DNA from: Mycobacterium sp. 1554424.7
GTDB taxonomy: Bacteria > Actinomycetota > Actinomycetes > Mycobacteriales > Mycobacteriaceae
Direction: 5' to 3'
DNA: 64,000 nt
Assembly (NCBI RefSeq): GCF_001665295.1
Contig: NZ_LZSE01000122.1
Coordinates: 1-64,000 of the forward strand
Notes under the pieces: model-generated
The model's database searches: none
The model's input: the letters and a program-made list of their open reading frames with translations, nothing else
What the model was told of the DNA's origin: nothing
In this document: positions 1 through 8,573 of the stretch, one piece after another
Numbering within the stretch: the stretch's first letter is position 1
Layout: every line of letters starts with the position of its first letter
Position numbers and translations under genes: made by a program

Positions 1-2057
1 GTCCCGCCGGCCGCGCCGCCGCCCTGACTGCTGGAGCCGCCGTCGCCGCCGCCCCCGCCGGGACCGAACAGCGAGCCGCCGCTGCCGCCGGGCCCACCGG
101 CCCCACCGTCGGATTGGATGGACGCTCCGCCGACCCCGCCGTTTCCGCCGCCGGCGCCGAACAGCCCACCGAGGGGTCCACCATTCCCGCCGGCTCCGCC
201 CGCTCCGGGTCGCAAACCACTGGTCAGCTGACCGGTTAACCCACCGGGGCCGCCGACGCCGCCGGAGCCCAACAACCCGCCGGCCCCGCCGGCCCCGCCG
301 CTGCCGCCGTCGCCGTCGGGTCCAGCGGCGGCGCCGACGCCGCCGGCCCCGCCGAGGCCGCCGTTACCGAACAGCCAACCGCCGTGTCCGCCCATGCCGC
401 CGGCCCGGCCGGGGCCAGACGCCCCGAACCCACCGGCCCCGCCGACCCCGCCGGCGCCCAACAGCCCGGCGGCTCCGCCGGCGCCGCCCGGCATGCCGTT
501 TGCGCCGGAGCCGCCGGCCCCGCCAGAACCGAGCAACCACCCGCCGGGCGCCCCGGCGGCCCCGCTGCCCGCGGCGCCGGCGGCGCCGTTGCCGATCAGC
601 GCGCGCCCGGTCAGCGCCACGCTGGGCGCGTTGATCACGTTGAGCGCCGCCGCCGGCAACAACACCCCGTTGGCGCCGGTGGCGCCGTTGCCGCCGGCCG
701 GCGCACCGAGCCCGCCGGTCCCGCCGGACCCGCCAATGCCGAGCAGCACCGCCCTGCCGCCGGCCCCGCCGAGCCCACCGGCGAAGCCGGTCGCGCCCTG
801 CGCGCCCGCCCCACCGGCACCGCCGTCGCCGGCCAGCAGGGCGCCGGCGCCACCGGCGCCGCCGGTCCCACCGGCCCCGGCCAGCGCGAACCCGCCGGCC
901 CCACCGGTCCCGCCGAAACCGATCACGCCGGCGTCACCGCCCGCCCCGCCGTGGCCGCCGGTGCCGCTGCCGAAGTTGTTGCCGCCCGCGCCGCCCGAGC
1001 CGGCGGAGCCGAGCAGCCAGCCGGAGTGGCCGCCGGTACCGCCGGCCCCGCCGTCGCCGGCGAAGCTGGTGCCGCCGACACCACCGGGGCCGCCGTTACC
1101 CACCAGCAGTGCGCCGGCGCCGCCGGGCCCACCGGCCCCGCCGGCCCCAGTCGCGCCCAACCCGCCGGTGCCACCGGCGCCACCGGCACCGACCAGCGCG
1201 CCGCCGGCCCCGCCGGCACCGCCCGCCCCGCCTGTGTCCCCGGCCCCGCCGACCCCGCCGGCGCCGCCGCCGGCGCCGAACAGCCCGCCGAGCAGACCAC
1301 CGGCCCCACCGGTCCCGCCGACGCCGCCGGCCCCGGCCGAGGAGAACCCGCCGACCCCGCCAGGCCCGCCGGCGCCGAACAAGCCGCCGGCCCCGCCGGT
1401 GCCACCCGTCCCGCCGGGCCCGAACGTCGCGAAGCCGCCCGTCCCGCCGGTCCCGCCGGTCCCTAACAGCAACCCGCCGTGTCCGCCCGGACCACCGGCC
1501 GCGCCGGCGCCGCCGGCACCGCCGGCCCCACCCGTGCCGATCAGCCCCGCGGGCCCGCCGGCCCCGCCGGGGTTACCGGCCGCGCCGGAACCGCCGGCGC
1601 CGCCGGAACCGAGCAACCACCCGCCGGCCCCGCCGGGGGCCCCGGTCCCGGGGGTCCCGGGGGAGCCGTTGCCGATCAGCGGTCGGCCGGTAAACGTCAG
1701 GCTGTATGCATTGAACGTGTCCAGCAGGTTCCGCTCCACGGCTTGCAGGCCGGGAAGCTGCAGAAACGCCGCACTGGTGGCCTCGGCGGCCGCGTAAGAG
1801 CCCGCGCCGCCGCTCAACGCCTGCGCGAACTGCTGCTGAAACGCGACCGCCTGGGCGCCCAGCTCCCGATAAGTCTCTGCATAGTTGCCGAACATCCGCG
1901 CGATCGCTGCCGACACCTCGTCGGCGGCCGCGGGCGCAATCCCCGTGGTCGACGGCGCCAATGACGCCGTAGCCTCCTTGATCGCCTCCCCGATTCCGGT
2001 CAAGTCCGCCGAGACCGCGGCCAAAGCCTCAGGTGCTGCGATTAAGAAAGTCGACAT
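1..2057 (-). CDS. PE_PGRS family protein (3' end outside window)
   Basis: The gene starts with ATG at 2057 and its frame is open to base 1, so at least 685 residues are present and the C-terminus is missing. Residues 1 to about 95 form a typical PE domain (begins [20 protein letters not shown]). A GRPLIGNG linker and a very long run of Gly-Gly-Ala/Gly-Gly-X PGRS repeats follow. PE proteins are exported through ESX-5 and sit at the mycobacterial surface; the specific role here is unknown. Around 541-660 the linker signature recurs (GRALIGNG followed by GGWLLGSGG), as if a second PE_PGRS linker lies inside the repeat region. Long proline-rich frames on the opposite strand are shadows of the glycine codons. 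Confidence 0.93.
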   Translation of the reverse strand, partial: MSTFLIAAPEALAAVSADLTGIGEAIKEATASLAPSTTGIAPAAADEVSAAIARMFGNYAETYRELGAQAVAFQQQFAQALSGGAGSYAAAEATSAAFLQLPGLQAVERNLLDTFNAYSLTFTGRPLIGNGSPGTPGTGAPGGAGGWLLGSGGAGGSGAAGNPGGAGGPAGLIGTGGAGGAGGAGAAGGPGGHGGLLLGTGGTGGTGGFATFGPGGTGGTGGAGGLFGAGGPGGVGGFSSAGAGGVGGTGGAGGLLGGLFGAGGGAGGVGGAGDTGGAGGAGGAGGALVGAGGAGGTGGLGATGAGGAGGPGGAGALLVGNGGPGGVGGTSFAGDGGAGGTGGHSGWLLGSAGSGGAGGNNFGSGTGGHGGAGGDAGVIGFGGTGGAGGFALAGAGGTGGAGGAGALLAGDGGAGGAGAQGATGFAGGLGGAGGRAVLLGIGGSGGTGGLGAPAGGNGATGANGVLLPAAALNVINAPSVALTGRALIGNGAAGAAGSGAAGAPGGWLLGSGGAGGSGANGMPGGAGGAAGLLGAGGVGGAGGFGASGPGRAGGMGGHGGWLFGNGGLGGAGGVGAAAGPDGDGGSGGAGGAGGLLGSGGVGGPGGLTGQLTSGLRPGAGGAGGNGGPLGGLFGAGGGNGGVGGASIQSDGGAGGPGGSGGSLFGPGGGGGDGGSSSQGGGAAGG

Positions 2058-2206
2058 CTGCGGCTCCCATCACGTTCAACGGGGCGACTCGGACCGCTAA
2101 CTGTAATTACCTAAAGCAGGTCTGTGAAGACCGCCTTTTCGGCTACGCGGGGTCCGATGTCCGCTATTTGCCAGGGACGCGATCCGCGCCCGTTCGACGC
2201 GGCGCG

Positions 2207-3190
2207 CTACGAGCCCGCCGCGTGGGCCAGGTCGATGGCGTACTGGCTCACGAAGGTGCCCGCCGGCGGATCGCCTTTGTCGCACGTTCCGTCGGATTCA
2301 CCGGGACGCTTGATCCACAGGTAGGCGTCGGCGTGCGCGCCCGCGGTGCCGGTCGTGGGCGGAGTGCCCAGTCCTCGGCCGCTGGGGTTGCACCAGTTGA
2401 GCCCGGAGTCGGGCGCCGGGCCGGCGCCGTTCCGCGACGTGTCGATCACGTAGTGCGAGCCATTCGTGAGGCCCGAAATGGCCTCGCCGTAACCGATTTC
2501 GTCCCCGGTGGTGTAGAAGTTCGCGGTGTTGAGGCTGAAGCCCCGGGCCCGGGCGACATCGACCTTGTTGAGCCGGGCGGCCATGTCCTCGGCGCTATGC
2601 CAGCGCAGGTGACCACCGTCGACGTACACGGCCGTGGCCGGGCTGCGCGTCAGCGTGTCGACGGCATAGCGAATCAAGTCGTAGCGTTCCTGGCGCTGGT
2701 CGGCCGACAGGCAGTCGGCCATGGCGAGGGCGTCGGGTTCGAGGATGATCGCCGTCCGGGTGGCGCCCACTTGGGATGCGATCCCGTCGATCCATCCGCG
2801 GTAGTCGTCGGCCGTCGCCATGCCACCCGCGGCGAAGCTGCCACAGTCGCGGTGCGGGATCCCGTAAATCGCCAGAACCGGGATGGTCCCGGCGGCGGCC
2901 GCATCGCCGGTGTACTTCGCGACCGTCGATGCGGAGGAGCCGGGGACGATCCAGTACGCCTGCGGGGTGTTGGCGATGGCAGTCAACTCGGAACTCGGCG
3001 GATCGGCATGCTGCGCGGCGCGCATGGCCGCCGAGTTGGGATTGACGTAGAAGGGCATGCCGGCCAACGGATTGGCGTCGTCGGTCAACCGCACCGCCGG
3101 GTCGACGAGTTGGCTCGACCCGACAACGGCCGCAACGGTGAGGAGAGGGGCGATCCAGCGCGCGACTGCGCCGGCAGCTGAGAACGTCAC
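2207..3190 (-). CDS. secreted glycoside hydrolase family 6 (endoglucanase/cellulase-like)
   Basis: A 327-residue protein with a hydrophobic N-terminal segment (WIAPLLTVAAVVGSSQL), then one GH6 catalytic domain and no cellulose-binding module. Visible GH6 hallmarks are the DCGSFAAGG loop, the general-acid motif ILEPDALA with the Asp at about residue 153, YVDGGH, and the substrate-binding LWIKRPGESDGTC near the C-terminus. GH6 enzymes cleave beta-1,4-glucan with inversion, and mycobacteria have a related gene (celA1 type). I chose the GTG at 3190 because the signal-like segment follows it directly; an open frame continues upstream to 3559 but that part overlaps the divergent gene and looks non-coding. 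The natural substrate in a mycobacterium is uncertain (self-made cellulose in biofilm, or environmental glucan). Confidence 0.88.
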   Translation of the reverse strand: MTFSAAGAVARWIAPLLTVAAVVGSSQLVDPAVRLTDDANPLAGMPFYVNPNSAAMRAAQHADPPSSELTAIANTPQAYWIVPGSSASTVAKYTGDAAAAGTIPVLAIYGIPHRDCGSFAAGGMATADDYRGWIDGIASQVGATRTAIILEPDALAMADCLSADQRQERYDLIRYAVDTLTRSPATAVYVDGGHLRWHSAEDMAARLNKVDVARARGFSLNTANFYTTGDEIGYGEAISGLTNGSHYVIDTSRNGAGPAPDSGLNWCNPSGRGLGTPPTTGTAGAHADAYLWIKRPGESDGTCDKGDPPAGTFVSQYAIDLAHAAGS

Positions 3191-3274
3191 CCCAGGAAAA
3201 GTAGTGCATTGGGCACCCGTCGCCGACGGCAGGTGACGGCGCGCAGGGCTCCGCCGGCGGGCTAGATTACCCGT

Positions 3275-4174
3275 ATGCGGGTTGTTCGCCTGTTCGGTGC
3301 GGTCCTGGCGATACTCACAGCGGGGTTGCTGCTGGCAACCCCAGCCGGCGCGCAACCGCCGTCCAAGCTCACCGACCACATCACCGACAACACCGGGGCG
3401 CTGAGCGACTCGGGCCGCGCGGCGGTCAGCTCGGCCATCGACCGGCTCTACCGCGACCGGCACATCCAGCTGTGGGTGGTCTACGTCGACAACTTCTCCA
3501 GGATCAGGGCCGACAACTGGGTGAACCAAACCCGCAGCGCCAGCGGCATGGGTGACCACGACGCGCTGCTGGCCGTGGCCACGAACACCAAGCTCTACGC
3601 GTTCGATGTGCCGGGTCTGCCGGCGGCGGAGTTAAATGCGTTGCGCAGCAACCAAATTGATCCGGCGGTCAATGCCAAAGAGTGGAGCATCGCGGCGGTC
3701 GCCGCAGCCGACGGGCTGGACAAATCGGCAACCCCGCCACCCGCGCCGAAGCGCAACTGGGTGCCGATCGCGATCGCCGTCGCCGTCGCCGTCGTCGTCG
3801 CCGTCGTCATCGTGGGTGTCGTTCTTTATCGCCGGCGCCGACGCCACCGCGCCGCGCGTAGCGGCGGGCAGGTGAGCATCGACGGGCGCTCGCTGGCGCA
3901 AGCGTTGTCCACCGCGGACGACAGATTGCGCCAAATCTCCGATTACGTGGCCCGGCATCGCCAGAGCATCGGTAGCGAGGCCCAGCGCCGGTTCGAAGAG
4001 GCGCGACAGCATTTGGACGCGGCGCACAGCAAAGAAGCAACGAACGAACCCGATGCGATTGCCTACGCCAACCGGGCGTCGACGCTGGCCGCTCAGGCGC
4101 AAACGCTGGCCAACGCCGACGTCCAAGCAGCGCACCGCACGCCACGACGTCGAGGCACTACGTCCGCGCGATGA
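3275..4174 (+). CDS. TPM-domain membrane protein
   Basis: A 299-residue protein with a signal peptide (LFGAVLAILTAGLLLATPAGA). A TPM (TLP18.3/Psb32/MOLO-1) domain follows, recognisable from LTDHITDNTGALSDSGRAAV, LWVVYVDNF and DALLAVA. A Pro-rich linker then leads to one strong transmembrane helix at about residues 165-187 and a basic, helical cytoplasmic tail. Longer mycobacterial TPM proteins exist, and this is the short form. The TPM domain would lie outside the membrane; its function in bacteria is poorly defined. It diverges from the GH6 gene across an 84-bp gap that must hold both promoters. Confidence 0.85.
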   Translation: MRVVRLFGAVLAILTAGLLLATPAGAQPPSKLTDHITDNTGALSDSGRAAVSSAIDRLYRDRHIQLWVVYVDNFSRIRADNWVNQTRSASGMGDHDALLAVATNTKLYAFDVPGLPAAELNALRSNQIDPAVNAKEWSIAAVAAADGLDKSATPPPAPKRNWVPIAIAVAVAVVVAVVIVGVVLYRRRRRHRAARSGGQVSIDGRSLAQALSTADDRLRQISDYVARHRQSIGSEAQRRFEEARQHLDAAHSKEATNEPDAIAYANRASTLAAQAQTLANADVQAAHRTPRRRGTTSAR

Positions 4175-4267
4175 TCCTGGGACCGCCCATCGGCTAGAGC
4201 CGAGTTGGCCAATATTGTCGTGACGTTGTCCTTGCCGAGATATCGCCCGTCGGGTGAGCATCGACTC

Positions 4268-5230
4268 ATGGACATGACTCTGCGCGCGGCAGCCGTCCAG
4301 CTGGACGCCGTCCTCGCCGACGTCGGCGCCAACCTCGCCTCCGTCGAGCGCCTGGTCGACGAAGCCGCAGCCGCCGGCGCAACTGTGATCGCCCTGCCGG
4401 AGTTCTTCACCACCGGGATCGGCTTTCTGCCGGAACTTGCCGATGCCGCGCTACCGCCAGACGGCCAGGCCACCGATCTGTTGCTGAGCCTGGCCCGACG
4501 CCACGGCGCCATGATCGGCGGGTCGTTCTTAGCCAGGGACACCGACGGGAACGTGCGCAACGCCTACCTGTTGGTGACGGCGGAGGGCGTGGTGGGTCGG
4601 CACGACAAGGACCTGCCCACCATGTGGGAGAACGCGTTCTACATCGGCGGCCGCGACGACGGCGTGATCTCGGCCGGCGAGCTCACGGTGGGCGTCGCCA
4701 TGTGCTGGGAGCTCATGCGCACGCAGACGGTGCACCGGCTCGGCGGGCGCATTGACCTGGCGATGACGGGATCGGGCTGGTGGTCGGTGCCGGGTTGGCA
4801 CCCGTCGGCCGTCTTCCGCTGGATGGAAACCCGCAACGCCGCAACCGCCCGGCGAGCAGCCCAGTCCTTCGCTGGTTACGTCGGCGCGCCAGTACTGCAC
4901 GCCGCCCACGCCGGCCCGCTGCGATGCCGGATGCCTTGGCTGCCAATCGATTACAGCGGCCGCTTCGAGGGTGGAACCATGATTGTCGGTCGCGACGGCG
5001 TGGTACTCGCCAGTGACAAGGACCAGGGTGAGGGCGTCGTCGTCGCTGATATCGACGTGGGCCGTTGCGCGCCGAAAGCACAAACGCCGAAAGGCTTTTG
5101 GCTGCATCGGCGTGGACTGCTGCCGTCCTCCGCATGGCATTACCAGCGGGTGCACGGTAGGCGCTATTACCGTCGTCATGTCGCTCGCAAATTCGATGTG
5201 GGCCGCGCCCCAAGCCCTGCCCGCGCGTAG
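4268..5230 (+). CDS. carbon-nitrogen hydrolase (nitrilase superfamily)
   Basis: A 320-residue cytoplasmic enzyme. The Glu-Lys-Cys triad of the nitrilase superfamily is in place: Glu45 in LPEFF, Lys114 in RHDKD and Cys146 in AMCWE. The fold hydrolyses or transfers amide or nitrile carbon-nitrogen bonds. The exact substrate cannot be told from sequence, but the conventional GRHDKDLP and MCWEL segments favour an amidase-like member. I start at ATG 4268, just before the first beta strand (LRAAAVQLDAV), rather than the upstream in-frame codon at 4205. The C-terminal tail is rich in Arg and Tyr. Confidence 0.85.
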   Translation: MDMTLRAAAVQLDAVLADVGANLASVERLVDEAAAAGATVIALPEFFTTGIGFLPELADAALPPDGQATDLLLSLARRHGAMIGGSFLARDTDGNVRNAYLLVTAEGVVGRHDKDLPTMWENAFYIGGRDDGVISAGELTVGVAMCWELMRTQTVHRLGGRIDLAMTGSGWWSVPGWHPSAVFRWMETRNAATARRAAQSFAGYVGAPVLHAAHAGPLRCRMPWLPIDYSGRFEGGTMIVGRDGVVLASDKDQGEGVVVADIDVGRCAPKAQTPKGFWLHRRGLLPSSAWHYQRVHGRRYYRRHVARKFDVGRAPSPARA

Positions 5231-5355
5231 CCGCTGGGTATGACGCTGTCCGGCATCTAACTCACAGCACTTCAGGGCCGGTTTGTGAGCGGCTTGTAGC
5301 AAGCAGGTCATCGTGGGCGCGCTTTGCCGCAACAACACTTTCGTACGGTTCACGC

Positions 5356-6789
5356 ATGCGCCAACACACCATCGATGACTGGGACGCCGAAGACGTCGAC
5401 GCCTGGAACAACGGCGGAGCCAAGATCGCGCGCCGCAACCTGATCTGGTCCATCTTCGCCGAGCACGTCGGGTTCTCGGTGTGGTCGATCTGGTCGGTGA
5501 TGGTCCTGTTCATGCCGCAGAACGTCTACCACATCGACGCCGCCGGAAAGTTCTTCCTCGTCGCAATGCCGACGCTGGTCGGGGCGATCCTGCGCCTGCC
5601 GTACACGTTCGCGACCGCAACATTCGGCGGCCGGAACTGGACAGTGTTCTCCGCGCTGGTGCTCGTGATCCCGACGACGTTGACGCTGTATTTCATGGCC
5701 CACCCGCACACGTCCTACACGACGTTCATGATCGTGGCGGCGGTGGCCGGGTTCGGCGGGGGCAACTTCGCGTCGTCGATGACCAACATCAACGCCTTCT
5801 ACCCCCAGCGGCTGAAGGGTTGGGCGCTGGGCCTCAACGCGGGTGGCGGAAACATCGGCGTCGCGATGATCCAGGTCGTCGGCCTGCTGGTGATCGCGAC
5901 CGCGGGCAACCGTTCCCCGCACTTGGTGTGCGCGGTGTATCTGGTGCTGTTGTCCGTCGCCGCCGTCGGCGCCGCCCTGTTCATGGACAACCTGACCAAC
6001 CAGCGCACCAATGGTCGTTCGATGATCGACGTGATGGCCTACCGCGACTCGTGGCTGATCGCCGTGCTGTACATCGGCACCTTCGGATCGTTCATCGGCT
6101 TCTCGTTCGCGTTCGGCCAGGTGCTTCAAATCAGCTTCCTGGCCAACCTGAGTCACGGCGCCAAGGTAACTCCGGCGATGACGGCCCAGGCGGCGCTGCA
6201 CGCCGCGCAGATCGCGTTCATCGGGCCCCTGCTGGGCTCGATCGTGCGGCCCATCGGCGGTTGGCTGTCCGACCGCATTGGCGGCAGCAGGGTCACGCTG
6301 TACACGTTCGCGATGATGATCGCCGCGGCCGGCTGGCTTGTGGCGTTCGGGGGCAAGGGTGATGCCAGCCATCGTGCGCCGTCGGGCGGCATTCTGATCG
6401 CCTACGTGGCCGGTTTCGTGGCGCTGTTCGTCCTGTCGGGAATCGGAAATGGCTCGGTATACAAGATGATTCCGTCGATCTTCGACGCCAAGGCGCAGAG
6501 CATGGACGGTGTCAGCCCGGGGGAGAAGGCCGACTGGTCGCGCCGGATGTCCGGCGCGCTGATCGGGATCGCCGGGGCCATCGGCGCGCTCGGCGGGGTC
6601 GGCATCAACGTCGTGCTGCGGGCGTCGTACCAGTCGCCGGCCAAGTCGGCGACGATGGCCTTCTGGGTCTTTCTCGCCTTCTACGTGTTATGCGCGGTGA
6701 TCACCTGGTTCGCGTACGTGCGCACGCCCGGCAAGGCGCGCGCCGCGAAGACCGCTGTGGCTGGGGAAGCACTTGCGCCGGCGGCGTGA
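5356..6789 (+). CDS. narK: NarK-family nitrate/nitrite MFS transporter
   Basis: A 477-residue protein with about twelve hydrophobic segments. The nitrate-signature region is clear (GGGNFASSMTNINAFYPQ, then GWALGLNAGGGNIG), as is the second motif late in the protein (GIGNGSVYKMIPSIF). NarK proteins import nitrate or exchange it for nitrite across the inner membrane. The N-terminal extension (MRQHTIDDWDAEDVDAW) resembles mycobacterial NarK3-type members. No nitrate reductase gene is adjacent, so it stands alone here. It converges on the PE gene at 6824. Confidence 0.9.
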   Translation: MRQHTIDDWDAEDVDAWNNGGAKIARRNLIWSIFAEHVGFSVWSIWSVMVLFMPQNVYHIDAAGKFFLVAMPTLVGAILRLPYTFATATFGGRNWTVFSALVLVIPTTLTLYFMAHPHTSYTTFMIVAAVAGFGGGNFASSMTNINAFYPQRLKGWALGLNAGGGNIGVAMIQVVGLLVIATAGNRSPHLVCAVYLVLLSVAAVGAALFMDNLTNQRTNGRSMIDVMAYRDSWLIAVLYIGTFGSFIGFSFAFGQVLQISFLANLSHGAKVTPAMTAQAALHAAQIAFIGPLLGSIVRPIGGWLSDRIGGSRVTLYTFAMMIAAAGWLVAFGGKGDASHRAPSGGILIAYVAGFVALFVLSGIGNGSVYKMIPSIFDAKAQSMDGVSPGEKADWSRRMSGALIGIAGAIGALGGVGINVVLRASYQSPAKSATMAFWVFLAFYVLCAVITWFAYVRTPGKARAAKTAVAGEALAPAA

Positions 6790-6793
6790 ACTG

Positions 6794-6806
6794 GTTGGAA
6801 TCCAAC
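6794..6806. terminator. short hairpin between convergent narK and PE genes
   Basis: GTTGGAATCCAAC is a perfect inverted repeat immediately after the narK stop and before the PE gene stop. It could fold as a 5-bp stem with a 3-base loop. There is no T-run, so it is at best a weak terminator signal. Confidence 0.25.
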
Positions 6807-6823
6807 AGGATTGAGCGAGCCGG

Positions 6824-7813
6824 CTACAAGAACGGCTTGATCGGGGCCATCCAGAGGGGCGAGAGCAGCACCGGGTCGGTCCAGGCCGGCCACAGGAGCG
6901 CCGGGTTGGCGCCGGGCGGCGGCCAGTTGTTGTCGTTGTTGTAGGCCCACACTTCCCAGGGATTGTCGTAGTACGACGCGGTTTCCACCAGGCTGAACCA
7001 ATCTAGGTTCGGGTGCAACAACCAGTAGCCCGTGCCCACGAAGTAGCCGCCGAATGCCCATGCGGCGTAGCTGGTTTGGAACAGCGGGCCGAAGATTCTG
7101 TTCTGCCAAACGTGGACCTCTTCATGGTTGACCATGACGTCGTCGGCGCCCGGCCCGGTTCCCAGATGGGTGGTGACGTTACCCATCGTGGTGGCAAAGC
7201 CAGGCAGCCCGACGCCGCCGCGGTAGACGTGGGAACCGACGAGCGCGCTGAAGGCGGCGTCGTAACCAGCGCCGTTCGGGTAGAAGGCATTGATAGCTTG
7301 CACACCGTAGCCGAGCGCCGTGCCGGGGGAGCCCCACGTGTAGTCCAGCAGAAAGGCGGCCCAGCCGCGCCAGTCGCGGAAGTTGTAGATGCCCAACTCG
7401 CGCTGGACGAGCAGGTTCGCGTCGTTGATCGCGGCGTCGGCCACGCCGGTCCCGGCCGCGGCTCCGGTGCCGATCAACGGGTGGCCTGTCAACGCCTCGG
7501 TGGACGCGTTGACCTGCTGCAACAGCGACGCGCTCGCCTCCTCGGCGCCCAGGTATGAGCCGGCCGCCGCCGTCAAGGCCTGTACGAACTGTTGTTCAAA
7601 TGCGCTGGCCCGGGTGCCCAGCGCTTGAAACTCCTTGCCGTATCCGGCGAATAACGCCGCCACCGCCTGCGACACCTCGTCGGCTGCGGCCGCCGCCACC
7701 CCCGTCGTGGGAACGGCGGCCGCCAGGTGCGCGGCGCTCACCGATGAGCCGATGCCCTCCAAATCCGAAGCGGCCGAAGTCAACCAATCCGGAGCCACCG
7801 CCAGAAGCGACAC
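6824..7813 (-). CDS. PE-domain protein with HExxH zincin-like C-terminal domain
   Basis: A 329-residue protein starting at GTG 7813, with a good Shine-Dalgarno (AAGGAGGAA) just upstream. Residues 1 to about 95 are a PE domain (VSQAVAALFAGYGKEFQALG), followed by the TGHPLIGTG linker. The rest is not PGRS but a globular, Trp/Tyr-rich domain. It contains NHEEVHVWQNR, giving the zinc-protease pattern His230-Glu231-x-x-His234. About 50 residues later comes DNPWEVWAY, whose Glu287 is placed like the third metal ligand in zincins with NPxE-type segments. Export by ESX-5 is expected for a PE protein. Peptidase activity is inference from the motif. Confidence 0.85.
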   Translation of the reverse strand: MSLLAVAPDWLTSAASDLEGIGSSVSAAHLAAAVPTTGVAAAAADEVSQAVAALFAGYGKEFQALGTRASAFEQQFVQALTAAAGSYLGAEEASASLLQQVNASTEALTGHPLIGTGAAAGTGVADAAINDANLLVQRELGIYNFRDWRGWAAFLLDYTWGSPGTALGYGVQAINAFYPNGAGYDAAFSALVGSHVYRGGVGLPGFATTMGNVTTHLGTGPGADDVMVNHEEVHVWQNRIFGPLFQTSYAAWAFGGYFVGTGYWLLHPNLDWFSLVETASYYDNPWEVWAYNNDNNWPPPGANPALLWPAWTDPVLLSPLWMAPIKPFL

Positions 7814-7910
7814 GCCGTTCCTCCTTATCCCTGTGCGGATGAAGCGTATTCACCTCTGGATCCGGGAGGTGCGTTTTCGACGCATCGGTAATCGAGCTGT
7901 TGCCAAAACC

Positions 7911-7940
7911 TTGACAGTGTCACTGTGACAGTGTCAGTAT
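7911..7940 (+). promoter_or_regulatory. MerR-type promoter/operator, probably leaderless
   Basis: TTGACA (7911-7916) and CAGTAT (7935-7940) are separated by 18 bp, the lengthened spacer typical of MerR-controlled promoters. Inside lie two identical palindromes TGACAGTGTCA (7912-7922 and 7926-7936), 14 bp apart. Together they form a 25-bp near-perfect palindrome with one central and two symmetric mismatches. Seven bases after the -10 hexamer comes the ATG at 7947, so the transcript is probably leaderless. The regulator encoded directly downstream is the obvious ligand. Confidence 0.7.
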
Positions 7941-7946
7941 CGACGG

Positions 7947-8573
7947 ATGGCCGATGTGGCGTCCTGGACGCTGGACGAGCTGGTGCGACGGGTGGCCGTC
8001 GGGCTGGCCGATCCGGCGTATCCGGGCGCGCCCAACGGTCGAGTCCGGGGCCTGCCCGATCGCCGGGTTGTCCGGTGGTACACGACGACCGGGCTCGTCG
8101 ACCGGCCGACCATGCAGGGACGCACGGCGCTGTACAGCCCGCGGCACCTGCTGCAGATCGTCGCGGTCAAACGGCGCCAGGCCGAGGGCCGCTCGCTCGC
8201 CGACATCCAGGCCGAGCTGGCTGGAGCGACGGACGAAACGCTCCGCAAGGTCGCCGCCGTGCCCGACGAACTGATGGCGGCGGAGCCGGCGGGGGCCGAG
8301 GAGCCCGCGCCGAGTCCCGTTCGCCGTCAACGCTTCTGGGCTGATCCGCCCGCCGCGGCACCGGTGGCCAACGGCGACGGCGGTGACAGCGTCACCAAGT
8401 TGGCGGCCGTCAGCCTGCCCGGCGGGGCGCTGTTGCTGCTGCCCGCCGGGTCTGGGAGCGGCGGCCGGCCCGACGAAGACGACATCGACGCGATCCGTGC
8501 GGCCGCCCGGCCGCTGCTCGAACTGCTGGCCGAGCGTGGCCTGCTGACCCCTGATGAACGGAGCCCCTCATGA
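7947..8573 (+). CDS. MerR-family HTH regulator
   Basis: A 208-residue protein. Residues 5-95 form a MerR-like winged helix (RVVRWYTTTGLVDRP, then ALYSPRHLLQIVAVKRRQAEGRSLADIQAEL). The usual short coiled coil is replaced by an Ala/Pro-rich linker and a C-terminal acidic segment. There is no cysteine metal-binding loop. Its stop overlaps the start of the VIT-vWA gene (ATGA at 8570), so the two are translationally coupled. The palindromic promoter just upstream suggests autoregulation and joint control of both genes. Confidence 0.8.
   Translation: MADVASWTLDELVRRVAVGLADPAYPGAPNGRVRGLPDRRVVRWYTTTGLVDRPTMQGRTALYSPRHLLQIVAVKRRQAEGRSLADIQAELAGATDETLRKVAAVPDELMAAEPAGAEEPAPSPVRRQRFWADPPAAAPVANGDGGDSVTKLAAVSLPGGALLLLPAGSGSGGRPDEDDIDAIRAAARPLLELLAERGLLTPDERSPS

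Noticed and set aside
394-1797. A 467-codon proline-rich frame on the plus strand
   Set aside because: It is the reverse-strand shadow of PGRS Gly-Gly codons; it has no start context and no known domain.
3191-3559. N-terminal extension of the GH6 frame
   Set aside because: The extra residues have no signal or domain character and lie over the start of the divergent TPM gene.
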